From positions 4,166,746-4,208,397 of the forward strand of contig CP070643.1 in NCBI GenBank assembly GCA_020354125.1: 41,652 nt of DNA, in the 5' to 3' direction. Under the pieces are notes generated by a model. The model saw only the letters and a list, made by a program, of their open reading frames with translations. It was not told the origin of the DNA and searched no databases. The position numbers and the translations under genes are program-made. Within the stretch, counting starts at the first letter, position 1. The number at the start of each line of letters is the position of its first letter. Positions 1 through 8,554 of the stretch are shown in pieces. The DNA comes from Betaproteobacteria bacterium (GTDB lineage: Bacteria; Pseudomonadota; Gammaproteobacteria; Burkholderiales; Eutrophovitaceae).

Positions 1-2
1 AA

Positions 3-1502
3 GGCTATCAACGGTTCTTTGACCTACAAGGCCATACCATCGTGCCGGGGTTTTTCGAGAGCCACGATCACATGTTTATGAGCAGCGGGACAACGCTGCT
101 CGCTGATATTTCGCCATTTACGACCCCGACTCTCAAAGCGGCACTCGGGAAACTGTCTGCCGTCGAGCCGGATGAAGATGGCTGGGTCGTCGCGTTCGGA
201 GCCGATCAGACGCTGTACAAGGAAGGCCGGGGGCCGACCAGGGATGTGCTTGATCCGTTGTTCCCGGATACGCCGGTGATCGTGTATCACCTCAGTGGAC
301 ATGCCGCTTTCATGAATAGCGAAGCGATGCGTCGTGTCGGGCTCGACGAGTCGACTCCCAATCCGCAAGGTGGTTTCTACGAGAAGGACGCTGACGACAA
401 GCTGACAGGTTACCTGTCCGGGCAACCGGCATTCTTGCATCTTAGGCCCTATCCGAGTGTGACGCGGGAGTCAGCGGTTGCCGCGTCGATGGAGCGTGCC
501 GCGAAAGGGATTACTACTTCATCCGAGTTCGCGATCATGAATGCGTTCATTCTGGACGGACTGCGGCGTGCGACCGAAGCGCCCGGTTTTTCTACACGGG
601 TTGTTGGCGCCTATTTCTCGACCGCATCCGACTACGAAGAAATGGTGCCGCGTCTGGGTCATTACGAAACTGATTTGTTGAAGATCCGGTTCATCAAGAC
701 CTGGACCGACGGTTCGCCGCAGGGTGGAACAGCGTATCTGCGCGACGGCTACTATGACCCCTCCATGGGCGAGGGTGGGGCGCAGGGTTCGCAGGAATAC
801 TTCAATGATCTGGTGCTGGACATCTACCAGCGCGGTTACTGGCCGGCAATCCATGCCAATGGAGACGGGGCAATGGATATTGCATTGAATGCCATCGAAT
901 ATGCGCAGAAGCAAGTTGGCAACGAAACAGCCGCTCAGATCAGGCCGCAACTCATCCATGCGCAAATAACGCGAGCAGAACAGATTGAGCGAATGGCAGA
1001 ACTCAAGGCTCTGCCGACTTTCTTCACTACCCACGTCTATTACTGGGGCGATTTGCACTATGAGAGAACGGTTGGTCCCCAGTTGGCGCAGCGGCTAAGT
1101 GCCATGAACGATGCATTTACCGCGGGTTTGCCCGTATCCATGCACAACGATCCACCGGTCACACCTGCTGATCCGCTGTTCAATATGTGGATTGCTGTTA
1201 ATCGCAAATCGAGTTCCGGGCGCGTGCTGGGCGCCGATCAGGCGATTACGCCGTTGCAGGCGCTTCAGGCCTACACGACCAACGCGGCGCATCAGTTCGG
1301 CATGGAAGATGAGGCCGGTTCACTCGAGGTTGGAAAGCTCGCCGACTTCGTGGTGCTCGACCGCAATCCGCTCAAGGTTGATCCGGACGAGATTCGAAAC
1401 GTGCGTGTGCTCAACACCGTGCTCGGCGGCAAGCTCACCTACTCAGCAGGTGTGGCTTACGACCGCGTCGATCCGATTGGGGCGCAAGCCGGCGACAGGT
1501 AG
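3..1502 (+). CDS. Amidohydrolase family 3 (YtcJ-like), 5' truncated
   Basis: This is a metal-dependent hydrolase of the amidohydrolase superfamily. The open frame runs from the window edge, so the N-terminus lies outside; the GTG at 42 falls inside the conserved PGFFESHDHM segment and is not a real start. That segment is the usual metal-binding HxH strand, here His-Asp-His. Further family marks are an IHANGDGAMD motif in the middle, HNDPPVTPADP before the C-terminus, and the closing GSLEVGKLADFVVLDRNP typical of the composite beta-sandwich domain. YtcJ-type members act on amide or imide bonds of unknown substrates; the substrate here cannot be read. The next gene on the same strand begins 173 bp later. 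Confidence 0.88.
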   Translation, partial: GYQRFFDLQGHTIVPGFFESHDHMFMSSGTTLLADISPFTTPTLKAALGKLSAVEPDEDGWVVAFGADQTLYKEGRGPTRDVLDPLFPDTPVIVYHLSGHAAFMNSEAMRRVGLDESTPNPQGGFYEKDADDKLTGYLSGQPAFLHLRPYPSVTRESAVAASMERAAKGITTSSEFAIMNAFILDGLRRATEAPGFSTRVVGAYFSTASDYEEMVPRLGHYETDLLKIRFIKTWTDGSPQGGTAYLRDGYYDPSMGEGGAQGSQEYFNDLVLDIYQRGYWPAIHANGDGAMDIALNAIEYAQKQVGNETAAQIRPQLIHAQITRAEQIERMAELKALPTFFTTHVYYWGDLHYERTVGPQLAQRLSAMNDAFTAGLPVSMHNDPPVTPADPLFNMWIAVNRKSSSGRVLGADQAITPLQALQAYTTNAAHQFGMEDEAGSLEVGKLADFVVLDRNPLKVDPDEIRNVRVLNTVLGGKLTYSAGVAYDRVDPIGAQAGDR

Positions 1503-1675
1503 GGCAAGAGCGTCTTAAGATGCGTTACCGATTGTCGGGACGGAATCTGACTCGAAACCGACAATCTGTCTCACACGCTTTTGTTTGCCCGGTATCGATG
1601 CAGCCAACTATCGAATCGCAGCCAATCGTGTCATGCTGACAGTGTCGTATTCCTGACCAGATAGACAACTTCAAG

Positions 1676-2116
1676 ATGCTCGACCAGATCCTGATCGCAG
1701 CCATGCTCATGATCATCACATCGATCGTGCATGCCGGAGCAATGTCTGTTGGACTGCGATCTCTGGGAAGGATCCATCGCAAGGATGAATATGTGTCGAC
1801 GGCGTTTCGCAGATCGTTAGTCGTCGGTGGTCTGGTGCTGATCATGTTTGTTGCGACCGTTATCGAAGCCGGTATCTGGGCTCTGACTTATATCAGCGTT
1901 GAAGCAATTACCGAATTCGAAGAGGCACTTTACTTCTCGATGGTCACCTATGCGACGCTCGGATACGGTGACGTGGTTCTCGTGCAGCAGTGGCGCCTTT
2001 TGTCGTCGTTTCAAGCGGCGAACGGCGCAATCATGTTCGGCTGGACGACGGCAGTGATCGTTCTTGCGATCAGAGACATCAGCCGGTCGGTAGCTCAATT
2101 GCAAGACGCGCGATGA
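1676..2116 (+). CDS. Two-pore-helix K+ channel-like membrane protein (Ion_trans_2)
   Basis: This 146-residue inner-membrane protein has a hydrophobic N-terminal segment (residues 2-25), a second at 47-72, a pore-loop region at 85-103 and a last membrane helix at about 113-133. The pore loop contains TLGYGD (residues 94-99), the K+ selectivity-filter signature, so it probably forms a tetrameric potassium-selective pore. There is no RCK/TrkA-N domain and no voltage-sensor helix, which makes it one of the small ligand-free types. An extra N-terminal helix precedes the classic two-helix core. It stands alone and converges on the alkylsulfatase gene, separated by a strong hairpin. Selectivity is inferred from the motif. 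Confidence 0.82.
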   Translation: MLDQILIAAMLMIITSIVHAGAMSVGLRSLGRIHRKDEYVSTAFRRSLVVGGLVLIMFVATVIEAGIWALTYISVEAITEFEEALYFSMVTYATLGYGDVVLVQQWRLLSSFQAANGAIMFGWTTAVIVLAIRDISRSVAQLQDAR

Positions 2117-2238
2117 CGCGGTAGCGCCGATCCACCGGGGGTCGGGCTTGCATTGCGTGAAACAGACGAACGTTGGCAGGGCGGACCTGTGGTATCGAAG
2201 ATCTGATAGGTTCAGCGCTTCCGCTGGCGCCATAGAAA

Positions 2239-2267
2239 GAAGAACCCGGCAGAGCGCCGGGTTCTTC
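2239..2267. terminator. Bidirectional hairpin terminator
   Basis: A perfect 12-bp stem (GAAGAACCCGGC paired with GCCGGGTTCTTC) with a 5-nt AGAGC loop lies between the convergent channel gene and alkylsulfatase gene. A-rich sequence flanks the left side and a short T-rich run closes the right stem, so it could end transcripts from both directions. Confidence 0.75.
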
Positions 2268-2296
2268 CTGACAACTTTGAGTAAGGTATCTGTTGC

Positions 2297-4360
2297 TTAC
2301 TCGTGAACGTTCGGGATATCCCCCACCTCGAAGTCGTTGAGGTCTTCAACCACCGACGGACCTTTGGTCCCCGGCAACACCTCGAAGAACAAGTCAAAGT
2401 CGACCATTGTGGTTGCGAGTTGCTTTATCACGCCAAGGTCACCTTTGTAGGTAGCGGTGCCGTCGTCGAGTTGATCCATTAATGGCTTGACGCCCATCAT
2501 TGTTTGCTCGAGGTCCGTACGGTTGATCGTAATCGATAGATCAGCATCTTTCGCTTGGTAGCCCTCGATATTGGTCAGCGTCGCATTGCTGAGTTCGATC
2601 ACGTACTTCTCGCCGTTGTCAGGTGTCGAGAGGTTGATGGTGAACTCGAAATCCTCGGCTTTCGTGCTGTCCATGCGAATTCCGAGAAAGTCGAGGAAGA
2701 GGCCGGTGGTCATGGCCTGGATCATGTCGGGAGACGAGGGATCGGGCGGGCTACCTTCCGGAATACCCGACCGCAGTTCGAATGCGCCGGCCAGAAACGC
2801 ATTACGCAATCCTGGATTTTCCTGCTGATAGCCGAGCTGTTCGTAGACATCCGCCAGTAGGTCCTTTGCCGGCTGATTGTCCGGTTCGGCGAATACCAGC
2901 CTGTCCAGTATTTCAACAGCGTGCCGATACTTGCCCTCGTCATAGAGTTCCCGCCCCTTTGCCATGATCTTGTCCGACCCGCCCATCATTTCTACATAAA
3001 GTGGTGCGGAGTCCCGTGGGGACAGTGGAATCAGTGTTGCCGGGTTTGCGTCCCAGTGACCGAGGTATTTGTTGACGACACCTCGAGCGTTGTTCTCCTG
3101 TGAACCGTGGTAAAAACGCGTAATCCAGCCCTCCTGCAGGCTCTTTGGCGCGCGGTAAACGTTGTGGATCTCGTTGATCGTCACGCCCTGGTTGGCGTAA
3201 TGTAAAACCTGGTTGTGCTGGTGGGCGTAAATGTCGCGATTCGCCTTGAGCACTTCCTGGATGCGCTCGTTGCCCCAGCGCGGCCAGTGATGCGAGGCAA
3301 TCATTATTTCGGCCTCCTTGCCGAAGGCGAACAGTGCCCGGTTGATATACTTTGACCAACCCAGCGCGTCGCGCACCATAGCGCCGCGCAGCGTATAGAT
3401 GTTGTGCACCGACGCGACAACGTTCTCCGCCATCCACAGCGTCTTCATCGACGGGATGTAGGTATTCATCTCCGACGGTGCCTCTGTATCCGGCGTGTTC
3501 TGAAAGATCATCTCGATCCCGTCGACTTTGAATGTTTCGACAGCGTCTTCGACAATGCGAGTGGGAGCAATGAGCCCGAGGTTACCTTGCGAAATGTTCT
3601 GACCAAGGCCTTGACCGGCGTGGCCGTAAGGACTTGCCGGCAACAGCACCCCGTACTGGAAGAACAACCGCCGGCTCATCGCGTTGCCGGCGAGCACATT
3701 TTCTGCGACGGCGTAATCCATGAAGTCACGCGGCGCGATGACTTCTACCTTTCCGGCCCTTACGTCTTGGACATTGACGAGGCCATGAACGCCCCCGAAA
3801 TGATCCCCGTGAGAGTGGGAATAGACGACGACGACGACGGGCAATTCTTCGACATGTTCGTCCATGAGTTCTTTCGCTGCCCTCGCCGTCTCGAGAGAGG
3901 TCAATGGATCGAATACGATCCAGCCGGTTTTGCCCCGGATGAACGTAATCTGCGCGAGGTCGAACCCGCGTACCTGATAGATGCCCGGTATGACTTCGTA
4001 GACGCCGTAATTCATGTTCAGCTGTGACATGCGCAAGAGGGATGGGTGGACGCTGTTGATCTTTTCGGGCTCGTTGAGGAACTGGTAGCGCTCCATGTCC
4101 CAGGCGACGTTGCCGGCATCGGCCATGATCTTCAGCTCCTCACGGCCAGCGATATAGCCACGCTCCCACTCCTCAAAATCCTTCTGATCGGAAAATGGCA
4201 GAGTGTTGCGAGCCTCTTCGAAGATCTTCAACGTGTGCTCGGAAGGCGGCTTGCCTTTTGGATGAAAATGCCCGAAGTCGGACTCGGATGTTTCCGATGA
4301 ACAGGCCGCAATAAACGCTACCGCTGCCGTGATTAGAATTACCCGATTTGCTGCATTCAT
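2297..4360 (-). CDS. Alkyl sulfatase, metallo-beta-lactamase fold (SdsA/YjcS type), lipoprotein
   Basis: This 687-residue enzyme probably hydrolyses alkyl sulfate esters such as dodecyl sulfate outside the cytoplasm. The metallo-beta-lactamase signature HSHGDH is at residues 182-187, followed by FGGVHGL. A WMAENVVAS segment and a later SHHWPRWG motif match the second metal ligands of this family. The C-terminal about 130 residues form the SCP2-like domain that captures the hydrophobic chain in SdsA1. The start at 4360 is chosen over the longer frame to 4504 because GAGGG precedes it and a signal peptide with an IAAC lipobox (Cys20) follows at once. The longer frame would overlap the upstream gene. 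It lies 100 bp downstream of two small envelope proteins on the same strand. Physiological substrate is unknown. Confidence 0.9.
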   Translation of the reverse strand: MNAANRVILITAAVAFIAACSSETSESDFGHFHPKGKPPSEHTLKIFEEARNTLPFSDQKDFEEWERGYIAGREELKIMADAGNVAWDMERYQFLNEPEKINSVHPSLLRMSQLNMNYGVYEVIPGIYQVRGFDLAQITFIRGKTGWIVFDPLTSLETARAAKELMDEHVEELPVVVVVYSHSHGDHFGGVHGLVNVQDVRAGKVEVIAPRDFMDYAVAENVLAGNAMSRRLFFQYGVLLPASPYGHAGQGLGQNISQGNLGLIAPTRIVEDAVETFKVDGIEMIFQNTPDTEAPSEMNTYIPSMKTLWMAENVVASVHNIYTLRGAMVRDALGWSKYINRALFAFGKEAEIMIASHHWPRWGNERIQEVLKANRDIYAHQHNQVLHYANQGVTINEIHNVYRAPKSLQEGWITRFYHGSQENNARGVVNKYLGHWDANPATLIPLSPRDSAPLYVEMMGGSDKIMAKGRELYDEGKYRHAVEILDRLVFAEPDNQPAKDLLADVYEQLGYQQENPGLRNAFLAGAFELRSGIPEGSPPDPSSPDMIQAMTTGLFLDFLGIRMDSTKAEDFEFTINLSTPDNGEKYVIELSNATLTNIEGYQAKDADLSITINRTDLEQTMMGVKPLMDQLDDGTATYKGDLGVIKQLATTMVDFDLFFEVLPGTKGPSVVEDLNDFEVGDIPNVHE

Positions 4361-4460
4361 TTTTGTTGCCCTCAGTGTTGGTTTGTGTGTTTGTTTGATG
4401 CTAATCGACGAAACTTGCTCGGCGTCGCGCCTGATCCTTGGCTGCTGAAGAACGTAGCAC

Positions 4461-4838
4461 TTAATTGGACCGATCCACAGAAAAGACCTGCTGCCACTCG
4501 TCACGAGTCAGTTGATCCCTAAGCGTAAATCTCAAGTCAAGCATATCCTTGTTGTACTCGGCCACCGCTGCAAAGTAGACGTCCCAGACGGCGTCAATGT
4601 CGGTTATGGTGGCGTCGCTCCTCGCCAACGTCTTGCTCATTTCCTTGCGGGCCTTGTTGACCTGTTTGTTGCGCGCCTTGGTTCTCTTCTTCATTTCCTT
4701 GACGCTGGCCAGTGCTTCTTGCCGGCGTTCGCCTTTTTGCAGGACGATTTTAATCTGGTCCTGAGTGTCGGATATGTAGTCCAGCAGTCCGGTTGAGCTG
4801 GCACCGAGTATCAGGATTGTCATAAGCGTGATCAACAT
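4461..4838 (-). CDS. Small membrane-anchored coiled-coil protein, unknown function
   Basis: This 125-residue protein is not a family I recognise. An N-terminal hydrophobic segment (residues 1-16, LITLMTILILGAS) is either a signal peptide or an anchor. Residues 20-75 are strongly charged and helical, with a heptad-like pattern rich in Lys, Arg, Glu and Gln. A GGGGGA ribosome site 8 nt before the ATG supports the start. It begins 15 bp after the stop of the gene upstream, so the two are co-transcribed. Its central block, IKIVLQ followed by RRQEA and VKEM, aligns with IQIVID, REQEA and VNEL of that neighbour, so the two look like a diverged tandem duplication. The function is unknown. Confidence 0.7.
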   Translation of the reverse strand: MLITLMTILILGASSTGLLDYISDTQDQIKIVLQKGERRQEALASVKEMKKRTKARNKQVNKARKEMSKTLARSDATITDIDAVWDVYFAAVAEYNKDMLDLRFTLRDQLTRDEWQQVFSVDRSN

Positions 4839-4853
4839 GATCGGTCCCCCTGA

Positions 4854-5315
4854 TCAGATCGACTGAATGGAAGAGATGGCTGCTTTCATCGCTTTGGTAT
4901 GGGCCCTGGCGATCGCTTCACGCTCCGGTGCGGTCACTGTGCTGATCAACGCCCGGTGTGTCTCCGCAACGCGTAGATGGTTCTGGTAAACCTCAGTGGC
5001 CACGTTCTCGAGAAAAGCTTCCAGCTCGGCTCGCGTCACGTCGTAGTTGGCATTGAGTTCGCGAGTCCTTCGCTTTCGTCTTTCTATCCTTATTCGAAGC
5101 GCCGCCAGGTCGTCCTGCAGTTCATTTACGATTCGTATCGCCTCCTGCTCGCGGGCCGGGTCATCAATCACGATTTGGATCTCGGCGCGGAGGTCGTCGA
5201 ACGCCTGATACTCGACGTCAACCGGAGCGACTTGATTTTTCGCGCAAGCGATAGTCAGCAATACCCCGGTTGTGAACACGGCGGCGTTGCGCAGTTTCAC
5301 CAGATTTCGTGTCAC
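4854..5315 (-). CDS. Probable lipoprotein with coiled coil, paralogue of the next gene
   Basis: This 153-residue exported protein is of unknown function. The GTG at 5315 is preferred over the ATG at 5399 because GGAGG sits 7 nt before it and because it is followed directly by a signal-like segment (VFTTGVLLTIAC). The Cys could be lipidated, although Thr at -3 is not the best lipobox residue. After the signal, residues about 40-130 are predicted to be almost entirely helical, with a basic patch RRKRRTR. The pattern IQIV, REQEA, VNEL and a C-terminal VTAPEREAI parallels the downstream gene. The pair is transcribed toward the alkylsulfatase gene, and a role in the same envelope process is only a guess. 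Confidence 0.7.
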   Translation of the reverse strand: MTRNLVKLRNAAVFTTGVLLTIACAKNQVAPVDVEYQAFDDLRAEIQIVIDDPAREQEAIRIVNELQDDLAALRIRIERRKRRTRELNANYDVTRAELEAFLENVATEVYQNHLRVAETHRALISTVTAPEREAIARAHTKAMKAAISSIQSI

Positions 5316-5792
5316 TGAACTTCCTCCATCGGTTTTTTGTGCTCTGTTGCCCGCGGGTGCCTTGCGTCTGTCGCTCCGGCAGCCAGGTCGCCCGGCCAAT
5401 TTAACCTAAGGCTACACAATGGTGAACGTTATGGCTAACGTGTTGCAGTTTTGTTACATGTGTATCATGGATTGCCAGCAGCTGGCTGATTCGTGCAATT
5501 GGGAGCATGGTTCACTGCCTCCGGCTGATGTTAGTCGAATTGCGAACTGAAGGCGCAGAAAGAATCAAGCGAGCATTCAATAACGAAAGCAAGCTGGAAC
5601 TGCGTGCGGCGAGAAAGTGTGGATACGTGTATTCACGGAGACACGGACCAGGCCAGATTCGCGCGATAGCCGGCTGACACAGTTGCGTCGTTAATGCGCA
5701 TGTCCCAGACTGAAGGGAAAGGTGGATCTGCCTGTGCGAATTTCGGAGGCCGTTGCTGAATATCGACTCAAGCGTTGAGGGAACAATAACAG
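5316..5792. other. Gene-free divergent promoter region
   Basis: No convincing coding frame occurs in this 477-bp gap between the minus-strand coiled-coil/alkylsulfatase genes and the plus-strand oxidoreductase. Open frames on the minus strand that extend into the oxidoreductase gene (ends at 5512 and 5691) have no ribosome site or plausible composition. The gap should contain promoters for both directions. The only ordered element seen is a 16-bp palindrome at 5426-5441. Confidence 0.6.
5426..5441. promoter_or_regulatory. Operator-like palindrome ACGTTA-TGGC-TAACGT
   Basis: Two perfect 6-bp arms separated by 4 bp form a 16-bp dyad about 110 bp before the GTG of the minus-strand coiled-coil gene. 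Its size and symmetry resemble a dimeric repressor site. On the minus strand, TTCACC, 16 bp and TTAAAT immediately downstream could be a weak promoter. No regulator gene is adjacent. Confidence 0.3.
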
Positions 5793-7073
5793 ATGCCCGC
5801 GAACAGTAAACACACCCTCGTTGTTGTGAATCCAGGCCACTTCCATGCGGGATTGACGTTGCGCAAACGTCATCCATTGCTCTCCGATGAGGTGTACGTG
5901 TACGCGGAGGACGGCCCCGAACTTAGAAAGTTCCTGCACCTGGTGGATGCATTCAATCAGCGCGAGGAAGACCCGACGTCATGGGAACTGCATATCTATC
6001 GCGGCCCGGACTATCTTGACGCGCTGTTGCAGCAGCCGCCCGGTGACGTGGCGATGGTCGCCGGCAAGAACAACACCAAGTTGTCGACAATGCACCGGCT
6101 TCACCAGGCCGGATTGCATGTGCTGGGTGACAAGAGCTGGCTGATCGACGCAAGCCAACTGGATCTACTGGAGGCAATCACGTCATCGCCGCCGCTGACA
6201 ATGGACATCATGACCGAGCGCTTCGAAGTCGCAGCGCGCCTGCAGGTGGCTTTGTCGCAAAACCCTGAAATATTCGGTGGCTTCCGTGTTGATGGGAGCG
6301 AACCCGCTGTTTATTTCAAGAGCGTTCACCATTTGTACAAAGAGGTCAACGGTAAACCGCTGGTGCGTCCGGTGTGGTATTTCGACTACGGTGTATTGGG
6401 AGAGGGCATCACAGATGTAACGACACATTTGGTGGACATGGCGCAGTGGATGGTGGCGGGTGATCAGGGCGTTGATTATGAGCGCGATATCGTGCTCACT
6501 GAGGCGCGCCAATGGCCGACTGACATACCGCTGGAAATGTTCTCGCGCATCACCGGATTGAAGGAGTTTCCGGAATATGCCTGTCGAGACGTGAGTAACG
6601 GTGTGCTGCACTACTTATGTAATGCGAACATCAAGTACACGTTGCGGGGCGTTCCGGTCGAGGTTGATTCGATCTGGGATCTTGCCATTCCGGAGGGCGG
6701 CGGCGACACGCACTACTGCATTCTGCGCGGCACGCGAGCAGACCTTGTTGTCGATCAGGGGGCGGACACCGATTTTGTGACGCGCCTTCGGGTGATTCCG
6801 ATTGAAACCAGCACGGCATACGAGAAGTCGCTCGATGAAGCGCTCGCCGGAATGCAGGATATTTGTCCGGGCGTTGGGTATCGCGCAGACGAATATGGTT
6901 ACTTGGTAACAATACCCGCAGAGACGCGCAACGGCCATGAAGCGCGCTTTGCGGAAGTGTTGAATGAGTTTCTTGGTTACGTGGATGCGGGCGAATGGCC
7001 GCCGCGGGTAAGCCAGGAGTTGGTGACCAAGTACAAACTATTGGCCAACGCTTACGATCTATCGCACCGCTGA
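5793..7073 (+). CDS. Gfo/Idh/MocA-like oxidoreductase with putative oxidoreductase C-terminal domain
   Basis: This 426-residue protein resembles the NAD(P)-dependent sugar-type dehydrogenases. The N-terminal region (about 1-150) looks Rossmann-like, but the usual GxGxxG is replaced by VVNPGHFHAG. This is seen in the subgroup carrying the 'putative oxidoreductase C-terminal' domain. A conserved GDKSWLID stretch near residue 113 matches the EKP-like position of the family, with Lys preserved. The C-terminal domain contains the motif DVTTHLVDMAQW near residue 211. No transporter or sugar kinase lies next to it, so the substrate cannot be inferred. Its 3' end overlaps the convergent small exported protein by 15 bp. 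Confidence 0.75.
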   Translation: MPANSKHTLVVVNPGHFHAGLTLRKRHPLLSDEVYVYAEDGPELRKFLHLVDAFNQREEDPTSWELHIYRGPDYLDALLQQPPGDVAMVAGKNNTKLSTMHRLHQAGLHVLGDKSWLIDASQLDLLEAITSSPPLTMDIMTERFEVAARLQVALSQNPEIFGGFRVDGSEPAVYFKSVHHLYKEVNGKPLVRPVWYFDYGVLGEGITDVTTHLVDMAQWMVAGDQGVDYERDIVLTEARQWPTDIPLEMFSRITGLKEFPEYACRDVSNGVLHYLCNANIKYTLRGVPVEVDSIWDLAIPEGGGDTHYCILRGTRADLVVDQGADTDFVTRLRVIPIETSTAYEKSLDEALAGMQDICPGVGYRADEYGYLVTIPAETRNGHEARFAEVLNEFLGYVDAGEWPPRVSQELVTKYKLLANAYDLSHR

Positions 7074-7472
7074 GATCGCTTGCTGCGGTGCGGGGCCAAA
7101 ATCTACTGATTCGAGGCGCCACCCTGGCGACTGCATGCACTCATCGACAAATTCGATCTCGTGTCGGCGCGGAGGCTGCGGCACATCGAACACGCGTTCG
7201 GCAGCACCGGTAAGCAGCGCTTCATCGAGTTCATTGCGTACGAACCAGCGTAGGTGCGGGGGAAAGCTGCGAATCGCAACCAGATCTTCTTCCAACCTCG
7301 CCAGGAAGAACTCGCGCGATATGCCGTTATCGCGTGACAGTGCTGCATTGCGAATGAACTCACCGGCTTCAAGACATTCTTCAATCGGATGAGATCGCAC
7401 TGCAGCATCTTCCGCCAAAGCATTGCTGCCGATCGTTGCCACGATACCGGTGATAATCAAAGCTGCGCGCAT
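7059..7472 (-). CDS. Exported protein of unknown function
   Basis: This 137-residue protein has a clear Sec signal peptide (residues 1-20, ending SNALAEDA). AGGTGA lies 3-8 nt before the ATG and supports the start. The mature part has two Cys residues, in EECLEAG and DECMQS, that could form one disulfide in the periplasm. Between them is a helical region with FFLARLEEDLVAIRSFP. I do not recognise a named family. It converges on the oxidoreductase gene with a 15-bp overlap, an arrangement that argues it is a true gene only moderately. Confidence 0.65.
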   Translation of the reverse strand: MRAALIITGIVATIGSNALAEDAAVRSHPIEECLEAGEFIRNAALSRDNGISREFFLARLEEDLVAIRSFPPHLRWFVRNELDEALLTGAAERVFDVPQPPRRHEIEFVDECMQSPGWRLESVDFGPAPQQAISAVR

Positions 7473-7728
7473 GCTTCACCTCGCTTTCGTGTTGCGATGA
7501 TCGTTATCCAAAAATACTACGCTTGTTGAACGCTTTCGAGTGAAAAATTCGTGTCACACTCACTCGCAAACTGTTGCAGTTCGCTACACAAAGGTAACGA
7601 GCATAAACAATGCCTGTTGCGTGTTACCCTGCAATGCTCGAACGTGGAGACGGTTTGTGTTTTTGTGTTCACGTGGAGTTGATGTCGCAACAGGGGGGGC
7701 GCAGACGTTGCATGCATCTTTTCGGGCG

Positions 7729-7986
7729 ATGAAATGGATTTGCCTTTATCTGGCGTTACTGGGAAGCGCGATGGCCGCACCTTTGTTTGCCGCGCAAGAC
7801 GCAGCAATTGAGGCGAAAGAGGGCGATGTCGAGCACTGGATCGAGTACTACAAGAAAGAGCGCGGACTAAGTAACGAGACGGTTACGGAAGACAAGGTCA
7901 TGCCTGAAGTGGCGCCGCGGGACGCCGGCGACAGTGGGGTTAGTACCTCACCGACGCGACCCGCCACGCCTGATTCCGCCCGCTGA
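7729..7986 (+). CDS. Small exported protein, unknown function
   Basis: The ATG at 7729 gives an 85-residue protein with a convincing signal peptide (MKWICLYLALLGSAMAAPLF, cleavage likely after FAA). The open frame extends upstream to 7540, but that extra part is Cys- and Arg-rich with no protein-like character. The mature protein of about 60 residues is acidic and polar, ending in a Thr/Pro/Ser-rich tail. A short aromatic helix HWIEYYKKERG is the only ordered part. No Shine-Dalgarno sequence is obvious (TTCGGGCG precedes the ATG). The function is unknown. Confidence 0.5.
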   Translation: MKWICLYLALLGSAMAAPLFAAQDAAIEAKEGDVEHWIEYYKKERGLSNETVTEDKVMPEVAPRDAGDSGVSTSPTRPATPDSAR

Positions 7987-8554
7987 TCGCTGGCGGCAGT
8001 CAGGTGGCTGGACGATTCGATCAGAAATTAAGTTTGCAATAAGATTTTTTCTCGGTCTGTCGGAAAAAAATTGTAAGTATCTGATAATAAATATAAAAAA
8101 TAAACCTAACAGATTGTTAGATTTGATATTTCTTTAATTTTTAACTAAGTTTGGTGATGCGTAGGGCGGCTTTGCGGACCGGCGACAACTCGGACCAAAA
8201 AGCAAGCGCGAAACTCGCGATCTTCCTTCTTCAATTGCCTGTTTGCATAAGTCGTCCCGCATCTGTCTGTTGTGCCTCGTTGTCTTATCCTGACCGGACT
8301 CCTAGTCCACCTCCCTTACGGCGAGTCTGGTTAGTCATCCACGAAAGTGGTGTCCCCAAGGCGAGGGCTCAGGGAGAGGGTCTGGTAGTGTTTTTTGGTG
8401 TGCTACAAGCCCGCGTATGACCAGAACGCGGGACCTGCGGTGCCTGATCCTGTGTCAGGCAGCGGCGCGCCGAAGAATGAGCCGGGCTTGCGGGGCGGCT
8501 TATCTTTTTCGTCTGGTCAATCCGCCTGGGATTGCATTGCGGCGTGGAGCACGT
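7987..8554. other. Gene-free stretch with a sharp AT-rich tract and hairpins
   Basis: No supported gene was found in 568 bp. Positions about 8026-8150 are strikingly AT-rich, with long A and T runs, against GC-rich genes on both sides. Inside it CTAACA-GAT-TGTTAG (8106-8120) is a perfect hairpin followed by T-rich sequence and could terminate plus-strand transcripts. Farther on, TGCCTGA and TCAGGCA (8441-8447 and 8455-8461) form a second perfect dyad with a 7-nt loop. The rest is GC-rich and without clear coding frames. Confidence 0.5.

Noticed and set aside
5480..5510. Sigma-54-like sequence in the divergent region
   Set aside because: A GG is present, but the GC is not at the required 10-bp spacing.
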